From Phylloscopus collybita (taxonomy: Eukaryota; Chordata; Aves; Passeriformes; Phylloscopidae), in assembly GCA_027886175.1 (NCBI GenBank), contig JAJNNQ010000024.1, positions 8,044,001 through 8,108,000 on the forward strand: a DNA stretch of 64,000 bases, given 5' to 3'. Both the position numbers and the translations under genes were made by a program. The notes under the pieces are model-generated. The model saw only the letters and a list, made by a program, of their open reading frames with translations, had not been told where the DNA came from and made no database searches. Below are positions 46,900 to 58,076 of the stretch, piece after piece (the first letter of the stretch is position 1; each line of letters starts with the position of its first letter).

Positions 46900-47420
46900 A
46901 GCAGGGCAGGGCGTAGCAGCAACCTTTGTGCTGCTGGTGCTACTGATTTCAGCTCGGGGGGTGAACAGGAGAGCTCAGCTGGTGCATCAGGAGAATTTAA
47001 GCAGGTGAAATGCAATTACCCGTGTTGGGATAGGATCGGGAGAGCCGTGCTGAACCCCCCCAGCCCGGTGAAAAGCGCTGCGGGGTTTTTAATGACCGCC
47101 AGTCGGAGGACGTTTTATTTCTCACTCCCGAGGACAAAACCTCTATTAGCAGAGTGCCTCCTGCCACTCACTGCGATGTTGGTTTAACACGGACCCGGAG
47201 GGAACAGTGTCACCTCCTGGGGCAAGTCAGCATGGCCACAGCTGCTCCCTGAGCAGGGCAGGGGGACAGGGAGGCCAGAGGAAAGGGCAGAGATCTGCTG
47301 GCTCTGCTGTCACGGGCAGGCCGTGGCAGAGCATGGGGCTGAATGGGATGGCAGGGGCTGCTCTGCCAACTGTTTTAATCCCAGCCCTCCGCCCTCCTGG
47401 CCCCGACTGCTAGCTCAGAT
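46900..47420. other. GC-rich island, no gene recognised
   Basis: GC and CpG content rise clearly here, for example GGATCGGGAGAGCCGTGCTG, GAAAAGCGCTGCGGGG and CACGGACCCGGAGGGAAC. The island ends at the LTR that follows. Several short open frames are expected from the composition. It might be a CpG-island-like regulatory element or an old repeat; I cannot tell which. Confidence 0.5.
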
Positions 47421-47450
47421 TCTGGAGGGCTTTGGGCTAGGATCACTACA

Positions 47451-47869
47451 GGAAAGGGGAAGAGACCCAAAAGAGGCTCCTTACCTAGGATTGTTCCAAG
47501 GCTTTATTCTTGAAGGGATTCCAGGGGCAAAGAGAACGAACAAGGAAGAACAGGGGTTTATGTAGACCCTCTGTCCCAGGACAGATAGCTGGCACTGAGC
47601 CAGTTGGTCAGAGATAACAGGGGAAGGTAGAGTCACACCACACAGTTACAGCTTTGGGGCTCCTTTTGGGGTAAACCATCCCCAGAGGGATACAACACTG
47701 CTCCAGTGTGATTTTGGCAATAGCTGAACGTATTTCCTGGTGGGAGCTGTCCCCAGAGGTTCCCCATCCACCTCCACTTTGTTTCCTTAATGAGAACAGA
47801 TGAGACCGCGGCTCAAGGTGCTTGGTTACAAAAAGCACATTAAACACGTCGGGGCAGGTGATTCTCCCA
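47451..47869 (-). mobile_element. Solo LTR, minus strand
   Basis: Reading the minus strand the block starts TGGGAGAATCACC, has a TATA-like TACATAAACC (plus 47555-47564), a short R region, and GAATAAAGCC with a perfect AATAAA signal (plus 47503-47508). It then runs into a U5-like tail ending near CCCCTTTCC. The flanks CTACA (47446-47450) and CTATA (47870-47874) could be a 5-bp target-site duplication with one change. The 3' end is not a clean CA, so the boundary is tentative and could extend to about 47408. No internal retroviral genes adjoin it. Confidence 0.68.
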
Positions 47870-47874
47870 CTATA

Positions 47875-50800
47875 AAAATTGACAGTGTGGGATTAGCTGG
47901 TGCTGCGTTGGAAATCTATTAACATTTGAAGCAGTTTGAATTAGAAGTCTTGATAGAATTACAATTACTTTCCTTCTCCTCTGTGAATTTTGTTGCTGTC
48001 TTTGTGTGCCTTGTAATGAGAAGACTTACAAACCAAGGAAGATGTTTTCCAAAAGTCTTATGTGGAGCCATACTTCTCTGTCAGATTTACAAGCCTGTAT
48101 GGATAAGGGAGTAGGAGAAAGCAGACAGGGGAAAGCAAAGCCAGTGGGTTTCTGCTTATCAAGTCTGACAGCACACACCAAAGCAGGGAAGTGGGGAAGT
48201 GGGGAAGCAGGAAGGTCACGGCCTTGGGAACAGGCAGGCACTGGTGATGTTCAGAATTACCCAGGACATGGGTAAGAGCATCCTGCTTTCTATATGCTCA
48301 GTGCAGGGTGATGCAGGTAGAATAATAAGAGAAGGCATCATCTCAGTCGGGGAGCTGGATTCATGTAACTTTTTCTGACTGGGATTCTGTTCCCTTTTGT
48401 GTTCAGGCTGACAGACAGGAATTAACAATGTGTGCTAGTGCCAGAGCTTGACGATGTGCAATGATTTCCTCATAATTGCATCTAAAATGTTAGGAATCTG
48501 CAATCTTCTTCACTCCTCTGGTGACTCCTAGACAACCTTATAGCAGCAAAGTAAAAAAAAAATTACTAGTGATGGCTTTGACTTGATGTGAGTGGAGTGG
48601 TGCCAGAATTAGAGCAGCATGAGGGGAAGTGAAGGCAGAAAAACAGGAGGTGGAGAACTGAAGCCACCTGGCTGGGGAACTTAGGATGGAAACCTTGAGA
48701 GGGTTTTGAAATACACATTGGCCTGCTGGGCAGTCACCAAAAGGCAAAAAAGAAGAGAGAAAATGATGACTAACATAATCTGAGGGAAAAGTGAGTGGCC
48801 TACCCAGAGTGTAACCCCTGGGGCTTTCACCCCAGTGAGAGAGGGGCTGTCAAAGGAGGACATGTGGTGATCTGTAGATAAATTGTGAGCAGGGAAAAAA
48901 AACAGAAGGACCTGAGAAATGGTCTCAGGATTTTGATATGCAAACAATGAAATAAAATGCACATTGTGGAAAAATGTTGCCTGCTGTATGGACACAGAAG
49001 TGTTATTGGATATTTTTTTCCCTGGACCAGAGTTTGCTTTAAATTAATGAGGACAAAAGAGAGGTGACCATGAGGTGACCAAGAAGGAGAAACACTATTA
49101 AATGATACTGCATTATTTATAAAGATAGCATTTGTTTCTCATACTGTATTTCAGATCTCTTACAGAAACTCAGAGACATCTTGGGTTTCATTTTCATCAG
49201 TCCTATTTTTTTAACTTCAGAATATTTTAGCTCAAACTATAAAGCTATTTTTTTTTTGGAACTTGTTCTCTCTGTGTCTCAAATAACTCACCTTTTGGTT
49301 TAATTTATATCTTGATCCTTACACCAGTACTTATATACTCAAGTAAGTCTCTCCTTTGAATAACCTCTGTCTTCTCTTGGTGGAACATTTCAAAACATTC
49401 CAAATTATTTTTGTCTTCCATGTTTTGATCTTCACCTATGGGTGTTAAAATATCACTTCACATTATCTATTCACCATAATGTATTTCAGTCCTTCACCTG
49501 GCACAGCCATCTTTGAGTCATGCCAACAAAATATTTTTTTTTTATCTCAATATACAAATTCATCAGCAGACCCATTTCCATTAGGACTCTTTGTGGCCTC
49601 TGGTCAGCTTGTAGACCTTATCCCTGGCAGGCAGCATAACATTTCATCCAATTTTCACCCCTTCTGCAGCAATGTCTGGGTTGCCTGTAATTCCTGTTCC
49701 TTTAGATCCTTCAGGTAAACCCTCCTGCAAAAAATGGTCCTATCAGATGCTCATTTGAGTGTGCCCATTGTGTATATATCACACCTGAATTCAATTATTT
49801 GGGTTTATATATGCAAAAAAAAATGTATTAATCCCTTTATCTAAGTAACAGTTAATCTACTGATAATATCTGCAGTTTTAAAGCTCTTGAAGTTCATTGC
49901 TTAAGGGTTATATTTCCTTTAGTTGATGAGGAAGAAAATCACCTATGAAATGAAAATATAGGATTAACATTCCCTGAATATACCACAGGTATGACAAAGG
50001 AGAATTTTTAAAATTTGGAAGCTCAAATTTGTCCTAATTATGAGGAGAAGAAATCTAATACCATTGTTGATAGTCTATCCAAAGTGCTTAGGGAACTAAT
50101 ATTTACTAATCACTAACAATCTGAGTTCCTAAATATCATAGGTTTTGATTTTTTTCATTCATCAATAACTTGACTTTTATATTAGTAAAATTATAGATGG
50201 TAATCCAGTTCTGAAAACACTTCATTTCATTAAAAACAATAATTCCATTATATCACATGAAATTATTAAATCTATGCTGATCTTTTAACATACTTCTTAA
50301 TTTCTACAACAAACAAAAAGATTTTATATTAATTTAGGCAATGTGCCATTAGAAATTAAAAAAAAATCCTGTAGCCCACAAAGGTCATTTTGTCAAATAT
50401 CCCGTAATGTATTTTATCATGCCTTCTGAAAAAAGTAATTAAAATAGTTTAAGAAACAGGAGCAAATCAGATATAGACACTTCCTAAAATCTGAAATGGT
50501 AAGTCCACTGTTAACTCCAACACAGAACATTTGAGGAAAAATGGAAAAGAATTATGTTTTACTTTATAATAAAATCCAGAGCAGAAAGGAAATGTCAGAC
50601 AAGTATCACATTTTAAGTAACAAGTGAACAAGTCAATATTTGCACTACATAATCAAAATAGACTTAACCACCTTCTATGTACAGGTCTGGGGAAATAAAT
50701 ATCTCAAAATTTGGATCAAAGAAAATATTCTTCCTTCATTTTAAACATGAACGAGCTTGGAAACTAGCTGTACTTACTTAAAGAGATGTTCTTTTCAACA

Positions 50801-52990
50801 TATCTCTTTTGGTAGAAAATGATTTCTGAACTTTTTTTTTTTTTTTTAAATAATTCTTTTAATATCATGAGTAAAAATGCCTTAATAATATTGGGGAAAC
50901 TAGAATAAGCAGAATTTTGAGACGCCTCTGTCTCCAATAGAGGTTATAAATAGATTGAATGTTTCCAAGCATGTATGAATGGAACAAATGATTTATCAAC
51001 TAGATCAATATCACTTGCTGTATCTAAAACCAGCAACATGTGAAAGGAGGGCAATATTTTCAGGCAATGTATTTTTTTTTCTCCTAAGCTAACTACAGTG
51101 CACTTTGCAGTCCTGTAATACTGCTGTATACCAAAAAGATCATTTACCTGAACATCTCTCAGGCAATTTGCAAGCCATTTTCTATCCCTGGATTAATCTC
51201 ATGCCTGCAAAAGAGGGATCCCCAGAAGATGATGTGGCCCGTAGACTCTGCCTTGTGCAGCTCTATCCATATAGACTGGAAGACAGACCTGCTGAACTCA
51301 CTTGTAATAATTGGATAGCTCTGGTAAAAATAGAAGAACCAGGGTGCTGAATGTGAATGCACAGGTGATGCTTTGGAGGGTGTGTGGCAACTGCTCTGTT
51401 ACCTTTTTTCTCTGTTTTGAACTCTTTAATAATGGGATGACTGAGTTAGTCCACAGCATCTTACAACTCGCTCTCCTCCAATGGCTAAGTCATTTCCTCA
51501 TCTTTTGGTAGTTCTCTGGCCTTTATGTTCCTTGATCAGGAAAAAAAATCATTCTCCTGACTAGTCTTCATGTGTGGTGGAATGTCAGGAGGCAAAAGGC
51601 CCCTACTGACGTTAATGAGGTTGACAAGGACCAAGCAACACAAGTAGCAGGAAAGGAATTTATTTACTTCCATCCATTGCACTTGCAGCATGTCAGCAGG
51701 TATCTGCAGTTTTAGGATATTGAGATCTTCTCAGTGCAGCTCTTTGGTCAAATGTCAGCTTGTACTTAAGGACTATGTGGCTCAAATTTTAACTTCTGTT
51801 GCAATCTGTGATCCTGGCCACAGGGAAATTTCATTTGCTAGTTCCTTCCCAGACAACATGAAGACATCTTGACTTTCTTGCCCTGGGAATGTAATAATTT
51901 TCACTACATATCACAGTGAGCGAGTCCATCTCCCCCAACAATAAGACGGGATAAGGTCACCTTGTGTTATAAAGACTTATATCAACTTCTTCCCATAAGG
52001 GTTTTGACCTGAAGAACCACAAATAATTTCCCCTTCCCTCCAAAATCTTGGAGACAGAGACAGAATTCCAGATTGTTGAGGGCCTACTTTCTATATAGAG
52101 TTCAGGAAGGAGTGGGAAAATAATGACCAGAACTGACAGAAACTTAATGTATAAGAAATGCTTTCTTATCCTTGTAGACTGTGATTTCTACATGGAGCAT
52201 GTATAACCTAAGTACACGCACATATAAACACATGATACATATAAAGTAATATACATCTATGTAGATAAGCTGTATGATATGTTTTATATATGTATAGCTA
52301 TGATTACATTAAGATAAAAAAAGGGTAGGTGCTTTATAATTAATTAATAATTTATTACTTGTGGTGCTTACCATTTTTCCTGCCAAAATGTCTTACATAA
52401 TATCCAAAGGCAGACAAAGGGTCAAATTCCTTTCCTAGCAATTGCATATTCTAAATCAATCCATATCTTCTAATTTTGGTCCAGAGCTAGGGAAATTCTC
52501 TTTTTTGTTCCTGTCAATGGCAAAACTCCCTGATCAGTGGGATCAGAGCTTACACCAAAATGTTATGTGGTACATGTCACCTGCCTGGTGAGACTAAGGC
52601 AGGAGCTGTAGCACCTCATTCCCTCCTCTGTTTTCATGCAATATATATATAAAAAAAACCCCTTATAGCACGTCATCTGCAGGCTGAGAGCTCTGCAAGC
52701 AAGGAAACATGAAGATTTCACCCTTTTCGAGCATGAGGTTGGAGAATATGTCATGTTCTTTTCCCTCACTTTAAAGCTTGCTGAAGTGAATAACCTCCAT
52801 GCTTCAAGATCTGCCTCTGCTGGCAAGGAGAATGTGATGGCTTAGAGCTGATGTGCAGTGTGGATATGGCATGATGGCATACCTGGATTTAGGTGAACAA
52901 AATACCTGTGCTCAGGAGCCACTTGACATTTTGTTTTACCTTTTTCTTTATCCTTGTTGAACAAAAGGTTGTGTGTTCTTGCTTACCTCT
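47875..52990. other. Unique AT-rich sequence, no gene confirmed
   Basis: About 5 kb with no recognised transposable element. The interval 49100-51100 is particularly AT-rich and low in repeats. A minus frame of 104 residues at 48681-48995 and a plus frame of 81 residues at 51105-51350 match no known family. Vertebrate conserved non-coding DNA could hide here, but single-sequence reading cannot show it. Confidence 0.5.
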
Positions 52991-52991
52991 T

Positions 52992-53009
52992 CCCCCCCGC
53001 CCCCCACCC
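52992..53009 (-). other. G-quadruplex-type run on the minus strand
   Basis: Plus strand reads seven C, G, six C, A, CCC. The minus strand therefore has GGG, T, six G, C and seven G, enough for four G runs with single-base loops. Confidence 0.8.
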
Positions 53010-53513
53010 ATTGTCCCTCTTTCAGAGATTAAAAAGTGGAATTTTTTGTTCAGGAAATAAATTGGATTTTGAAATGAAGGTTATGTATGGAGGGAATTAT
53101 GTATTCCAGGGTCATTTATGTGGATAATTTGGAACATGTATTGTGAAAAGGTTTGTATTTGCAGGACTTGCATTCTGAAGCTATTGAGAGGTGCCAGGAG
53201 AATGCACTTCTCTTCCTCCCGCTCTTACAGAGTCCTTGTTTGATGCTAATCAGAGCAGATTTATGGAGTGCATAGTAAATAAAGCCTGAACAAAGGGATG
53301 TATCCTTAGAAGAAGTAAAGAAAGTATTGACTAGTTGTTACAAAGAGTAAAGTGTCTATTGTGTGCCCTGAATGGCACTAGTATTGTAGGGAAAAGGAAA
53401 ATCACAGGATTAAAACCAGCCTGTAAGCACAGCCACAGCATACCTTAAAGTTTCCATTTAAACTTCCCAAGGCAACTTCAAATGACATTTTTCTAGGTTA
53501 GTTTTGATTTACT
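53010..53513. other. Unique sequence, no gene seen
   Basis: Nothing recognised. Confidence 0.5.
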
Positions 53514-53611
53514 GTTTCTGTTGTTGTTGGTTTGGTTTGGGTTTTTTTGGTGTTTGGTTGGTTGATTTGGTTTTGTTGTTTTTGTTGGTTTTTTGTTTTT
53601 GTTTTGTTTTT
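53514..53611 (+). repeat. G/T low-complexity array
   Basis: About 100 bases of TTGG/TTTTG units on the plus strand; the 63-residue frame through it is an artefact. Confidence 0.9.
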
Positions 53612-54269
53612 AAGTTTGATTTCAAAATGTTAATATTCTTTAAAAGAGGAATTCTTGCTTTCACTCAGTATAATTGTGTCTGTGCTGATTCATAAGTACA
53701 CCTTCTGACAATAACAGCTAGCCTTACAGATCTTTGAAGAAAACTTGGCAAAGAGACCTAAGGTTAATGCCTGGTATGAAGCTGTTATTCCCAGCCTCAC
53801 AGTACACACAAAATTACTGACCTGCCTGAATAAGAAAATTGCTATTTTATCACGGGTTGATTTGCTGTCTGGATAGATCTCTTTAGCTTAAGAACTTTCT
53901 GTTTAAGTAATCCTGGAGCAATTTGTTTTGTTTCTAGCTGAGCCTGAACAGTAAATAAATGTATAGGATAAAATATTTATGCAGAGAAACGAAACATTTG
54001 AAAGTCATAGTGGATCAAAAAATGGCTACCTCACTAAATTGCCAGAGGCTGGGGGTTACTTTGCAAGGTTGCAAAAAGTAAGTGAGAGATAGGAAAAAAA
54101 AAAGTTTGATTCTATAAGTTTAAATACTATGAAAATTGCACAATGAAGTTGTTTACTACAGCGATTCAGATTCATTCACTGCTGGTGTGTAAATACAATA
54201 AAAATGTTTATGCTATTTGGTTAAATATATTAACAAAGAATAAAATTGGTTTCCCCCCAATTTATTAGA
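53612..54269. other. Unique AT-rich sequence, no gene seen
   Basis: Nothing recognised apart from a short A run near 54092-54102. Confidence 0.5.
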
Positions 54270-55525
54270 AGATAAAGGATGAACAAGTGATCTGGGATAG
54301 GCCATGTAATCACAAGGGACATGGAAAGACTCTCTGCCTCCTTTGGCTCAGTCTTTACTGTGGCAAGGTTGGCTTTCATGTCCCTGACAAGTCCCATGTC
54401 CAGTGTCAGTCCCTGGAAATGTAGACTACTAATGGTAGAGGAGGACCAGGATAGGGATAGCTTAAGGGAACAGGAGAATCATAAGCCTATGGGACTGGAA
54501 ATGTTCAAGGGTGATGAGGGAGCAACCTGAAGTCATTGCAAGGCTTCTTTCTGTCATCTTGGAGAGGCTGTGGCCATTTGAGAACATCACAAATGACGAG
54601 AAAATGGCAAATCAATCTACACTCATTAAAAGCAAGGATAAATATTCAGATAATTACAGGCCAGTCAGTCCACCTTTGGCCTTGAATAAGGCTGTGGAGC
54701 AAACTCTACTGATTTGCTGTTTGCAGGGACACAAAATACCCCCAACATGTGGATTTGTTATCTACTTTGCCTTCCCTAAGGGAAGGTTTTGTCTTACAAA
54801 CCTCTGGTTGCCTTTGAAGATTACACAAATGGCTTGGTGGAAGAGGAGGGAGCACAGCATGTTGTTCTGTTGGCAGCAGAGTTCTGATAGCTGCAGAGCT
54901 TTGGGCATGGTCTCTCATAGTAGTGTTTCTGCATCCAAAATGGTAAAAATAGGCTGGACAGATGGAAAACTTGCTGGGCTGCCAAATATGATCAGTGGTG
55001 TGGAGTCCAACTGGCATGCAATTATTAGTGGCATTCCTCAGCAGCTGATACAGGGGCAAATACTGATTAATGTCTCTATTAATGAACAGAGTGGTGGGAA
55101 TGATGATAAATACTCATCAGGTTTGCAGATGACACCAGTGCTGGGACCAACAAACAAGTTGGAGGGAAGGACTGTCATTCAGAGATAATTCAATAACCCC
55201 AAGAAATGGGCTGACAGAAATGTCATGGAGCTCAGTAGTGGCAGACTGAAGAACATAAGGCTAGGGGAAGATCTAAATGTCACTTTCAACTCCTTAAAAA
55301 GGATTTATAGAGAAGATGGAGCTAGACTTCTGTCAGAGTTTCACAGCAAAAGGGCAAGAGGCAGTGAAGACAGTCTGCAGGAAGGAAAAATGTAATTAGA
55401 TCTAAGATAAAAAATTCTTCACTGTGAGGATGGTTGAACACCAGACCTGGTTGCCCAGAGAGTTTTGGATTCTCCATTTCCAGAGACAACTAAATTTAAA
55501 TCATACTTGCACTGAGATGGGAGCT
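54270..55525 (+). mobile_element. CR1 LINE, longest copy, decayed
   Basis: About 1.25 kb in sense orientation. It opens with the pre-reverse-transcriptase text (TCTGCCTCCTTTGGCTCAGT then CTTTACTG, as in CR1 'ttctttgcctcagtctttactg'). It continues through reverse-transcriptase relics to about 55190. It finishes with 3'-UTR text: GAAGATGGAGCTAGACTTCT, then AAGATAAAAAATTCTTCACT and GTGAGGATGG, then CCTGGTTGCCCAGAGAG and TCTCCATTTCCAGAGA. The terminal octamers are not evident. A complete CR1 is about 4.5 kb, so the endonuclease part is gone and internal deletions are likely. Confidence 0.92.
54511..55188 (+). pseudogene. CR1 ORF2 reverse transcriptase remnant
   Basis: A 225-codon open frame that still shows CR1 reverse-transcriptase landmarks. 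YRPVS is at residues 49-53 (the family's YRPVSL block). GRFCLTNLW at about residue 90 corresponds to the family's G-KSCLTNL block. SGIPQ followed by LINVSIN begins at residue 173, matching the family's SGVPQGS...LFN-FIN block. The FADDT catalytic box is present in the DNA at 55122-55136 but one base out of frame with this ORF. The central FDTV region is scrambled by further indels. The enzyme would normally copy CR1 RNA at a nicked target; this copy cannot be active. The opposing 117-residue minus frame at 54706-55059 is a shadow. The apparent start codon is arbitrary. Confidence 0.88.
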
Positions 55526-55589
55526 GGATACCGACAGCTCTCAAAGTCTTTTTAACTTGACTTATTTAATGACAAAAGGAGAATTGGTG

Positions 55590-55655
55590 ATCACAGAATT
55601 CCAGGATTTCAGTTTACCATGCTAGAAAAGGCCTGTTAGATGGTCACATCTATTA
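55590..55655 (-). mobile_element. Probable CR1 LINE tail, minus strand
   Basis: GATCACAGAATTCCAGGATT, then a GCTAGAAAAGGCCTGTTAGATGG-like order, resembles the antisense CR1 end (aatcacagaatcaccaaggt then tggaaaagacctctaagatc). Short and diverged. It lies about 65 bases beyond the end of the plus-strand copy. Confidence 0.6.
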
Positions 55656-57948
55656 TTTGCTATGGGGAAAAAAGAGACAGTTTGATACAGGTACAAAGGA
55701 GGTCTTGGACACACTTTCCTGTTTGTGTGAATGCAGAACAGGAACCACCACAATTACTGTGCTCCACAAATCGTTGTAGAGAGTCTTCTGATCTCTGAAA
55801 GACAAATTGTAGCAAAGCAGCACAGCACACATACAACTGAGCTTTGTTTGCAGCATAACTGAGAATGGAGCTCACCCTAATTTATGCTGATAAAATGGAG
55901 TCTAGACTTTGGAAGGACTTGGGTAGGAAGTATTAACCACTCATTTACTGGCTGAAAACTGCACAAGTTTATGTATGAATCCTGTGGTAGAAAATTCTCA
56001 AATTTTCCATCCTGGAACCCTATCAAATGTTTCCAAATATTTTCTGTCAAGGGTAGCAATTATCCCTAGAGATATAATGGAGCAATTCTTGTTCTGTATA
56101 GTAATGAACCAATATGTAGTCACACTGACTTAGATCAGATAAAGCCAGTTTCTTACATTTGACTAACTCTATTTTAGTTTTGACCTTTTCATGCACATTA
56201 ATCTTCTAACTAGCTTAATGCTGATCTCCTATATGTTACTCACATCATTAATGCAGGTTTTCTGGTCATAGACCATGGTGTAAGAAACTCAGAGTTTTAA
56301 CTGCTTCAGTTGTTAGCAAAACTACAGTCATTCTAAGTGAAAGGGAAGATTTAATAATTTCAAAGATTTTAGGTTGTATTTGTAAGAATACTGATAATTT
56401 TGTTTCTTGCTGTGACATAGTCCCTGAGGATCACTGTGATTTTGGTATTTATGGTCATTTGTCCCTCAGCATCACCCTAAGATGTATCATGAGACATGAA
56501 CACCAAGGTGCAAAATAGGTTAATTTAAAAGACATTAAATTAATAATTTCTTGTTTATTCAAATGAACAAGTATTATAAGTCAATCATGCATAAAAATGT
56601 TGGCTGTACATACACCAGCTTGCACTATAAAATGAAGTTAGTTTTAAATATGTTCTTTTAAATTTATTTTCTTCAAGAAGGAAAAATCTCTTCCTTTGAA
56701 TAATTTTTGAGAAAACTCAGCACCAGATGCAAATGTCTGTGTCCATTTTCTTGTGACAGTACAGCTTTAAGCCTAAGGAATTCATAAATGGCATTTTTTT
56801 ACCTTGATTCTACTCACTTGGTAAAGATGAAAATCATTGGTCTTAACTTTAGGGCTTTTTTTTTAATTTTGGTTTTGTTCTAAAGGGATGTTTTAGCTGT
56901 GATAATCACAAAAATTACCAAAGGAGGGTTTACGTTGAAAGTCTCTCTTTAAAAGTCAAGCATGACTGCAGGAATCTTAATTGATCTCTCAGTCTGTGCG
57001 CATTAGATGGACATTGAAAAGAGAATCTTAATTTTCTAACATTTTGTTTAGGAACATTGATATCCATTCTTTCCAAGATGGATGCAGGACACTACATGGC
57101 TCAGGAAACTGGTAATGCAGCACCAAGTCTATTATTACCCAATTCACAGCCTCAGATTCAGACATGGTGATGACTGAAAGTCATTACCATCTGACAACTG
57201 CTCCATAAATTTACGTCAAAGGCAATGATGATTCCAGTCTGGTTTGTTAAGGGCATCTGTCCGCTTAATAAAATCATCTCTGTTATTGGTTTGGATTTCA
57301 AAGACTAAACAGGCATAGAAAACAACCATTCAGAGAAAAAAAATCCCAGGAGTGCAGAGGGGTTGTGCGAGTAAATACACACAGCCCACGCTCCTCCCAG
57401 GAGCTTTCTGGAATCTTAATTGATTCCTAGGCCTCAGCCGCTCTGGAACGATAAGCAAACTAAAGGCAGTTTGCCTGGCTGTTTTCCTTGAGAGAGTCCA
57501 TGATATTTCCTCACAAATATAAAGATGTTGCATTCAATCACTGAGGTTGGAGTGGGGAATCTGCCTCTCCCAAAAGCAATAATTTTCTGATATAGAACTT
57601 AAACATTTTCTGAAGCTCCTGAAGAAGTTTTTTCAGTCCCACGTTCCCACTGCTGCAGTTTAATGTTTATAGGATTGCATCTTGAGTGTGAGGCAGTGAT
57701 TAGCTCCCTGTTTCAGAGGAAAACAAGACATCTGGCAAGCTGTCAAAGCCATATCTTTTAGTACATGTCCTATGTTCTTTTGTTCTCAAAATAAGCAGCA
57801 TAAATGTGATGAATGTATAGATGTGAGCATATAAATAACTAGTTCAAGCCTTCTTTCATGCAACCTTGTTAAAGGTGTGAAATTCAAGAATTTAGGCCAG
57901 CTTATTTCCATACCTGGAAAATTATCTTATTTCATTTTCCACTAATAG
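55656..57948. other. Unique AT-rich sequence, no gene seen
   Basis: No recognised element; short minus frames at 55653-55875 and 57330-57533 carry no known motif. Confidence 0.5.
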
Positions 57949-58076
57949 AAACAAAACAAAACCAAAAAAACCAAAAAAACCAAAAAAACAAAACAAAACA
58001 AAACAACCAAAAAAACCAAACAAACAAACAAAAAAAAAAAAACAAAAAAAAAAAAAAACAAAAAAAAAAAAAAAAA
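57949..58076 (+). repeat. A-rich (CAAAA)n array
   Basis: Begins with CAAAA and CCAAAAAAA units and ends in nearly pure A. It is the reverse-strand version of the G/T arrays seen elsewhere, and the only large one in this orientation. Confidence 0.92.
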
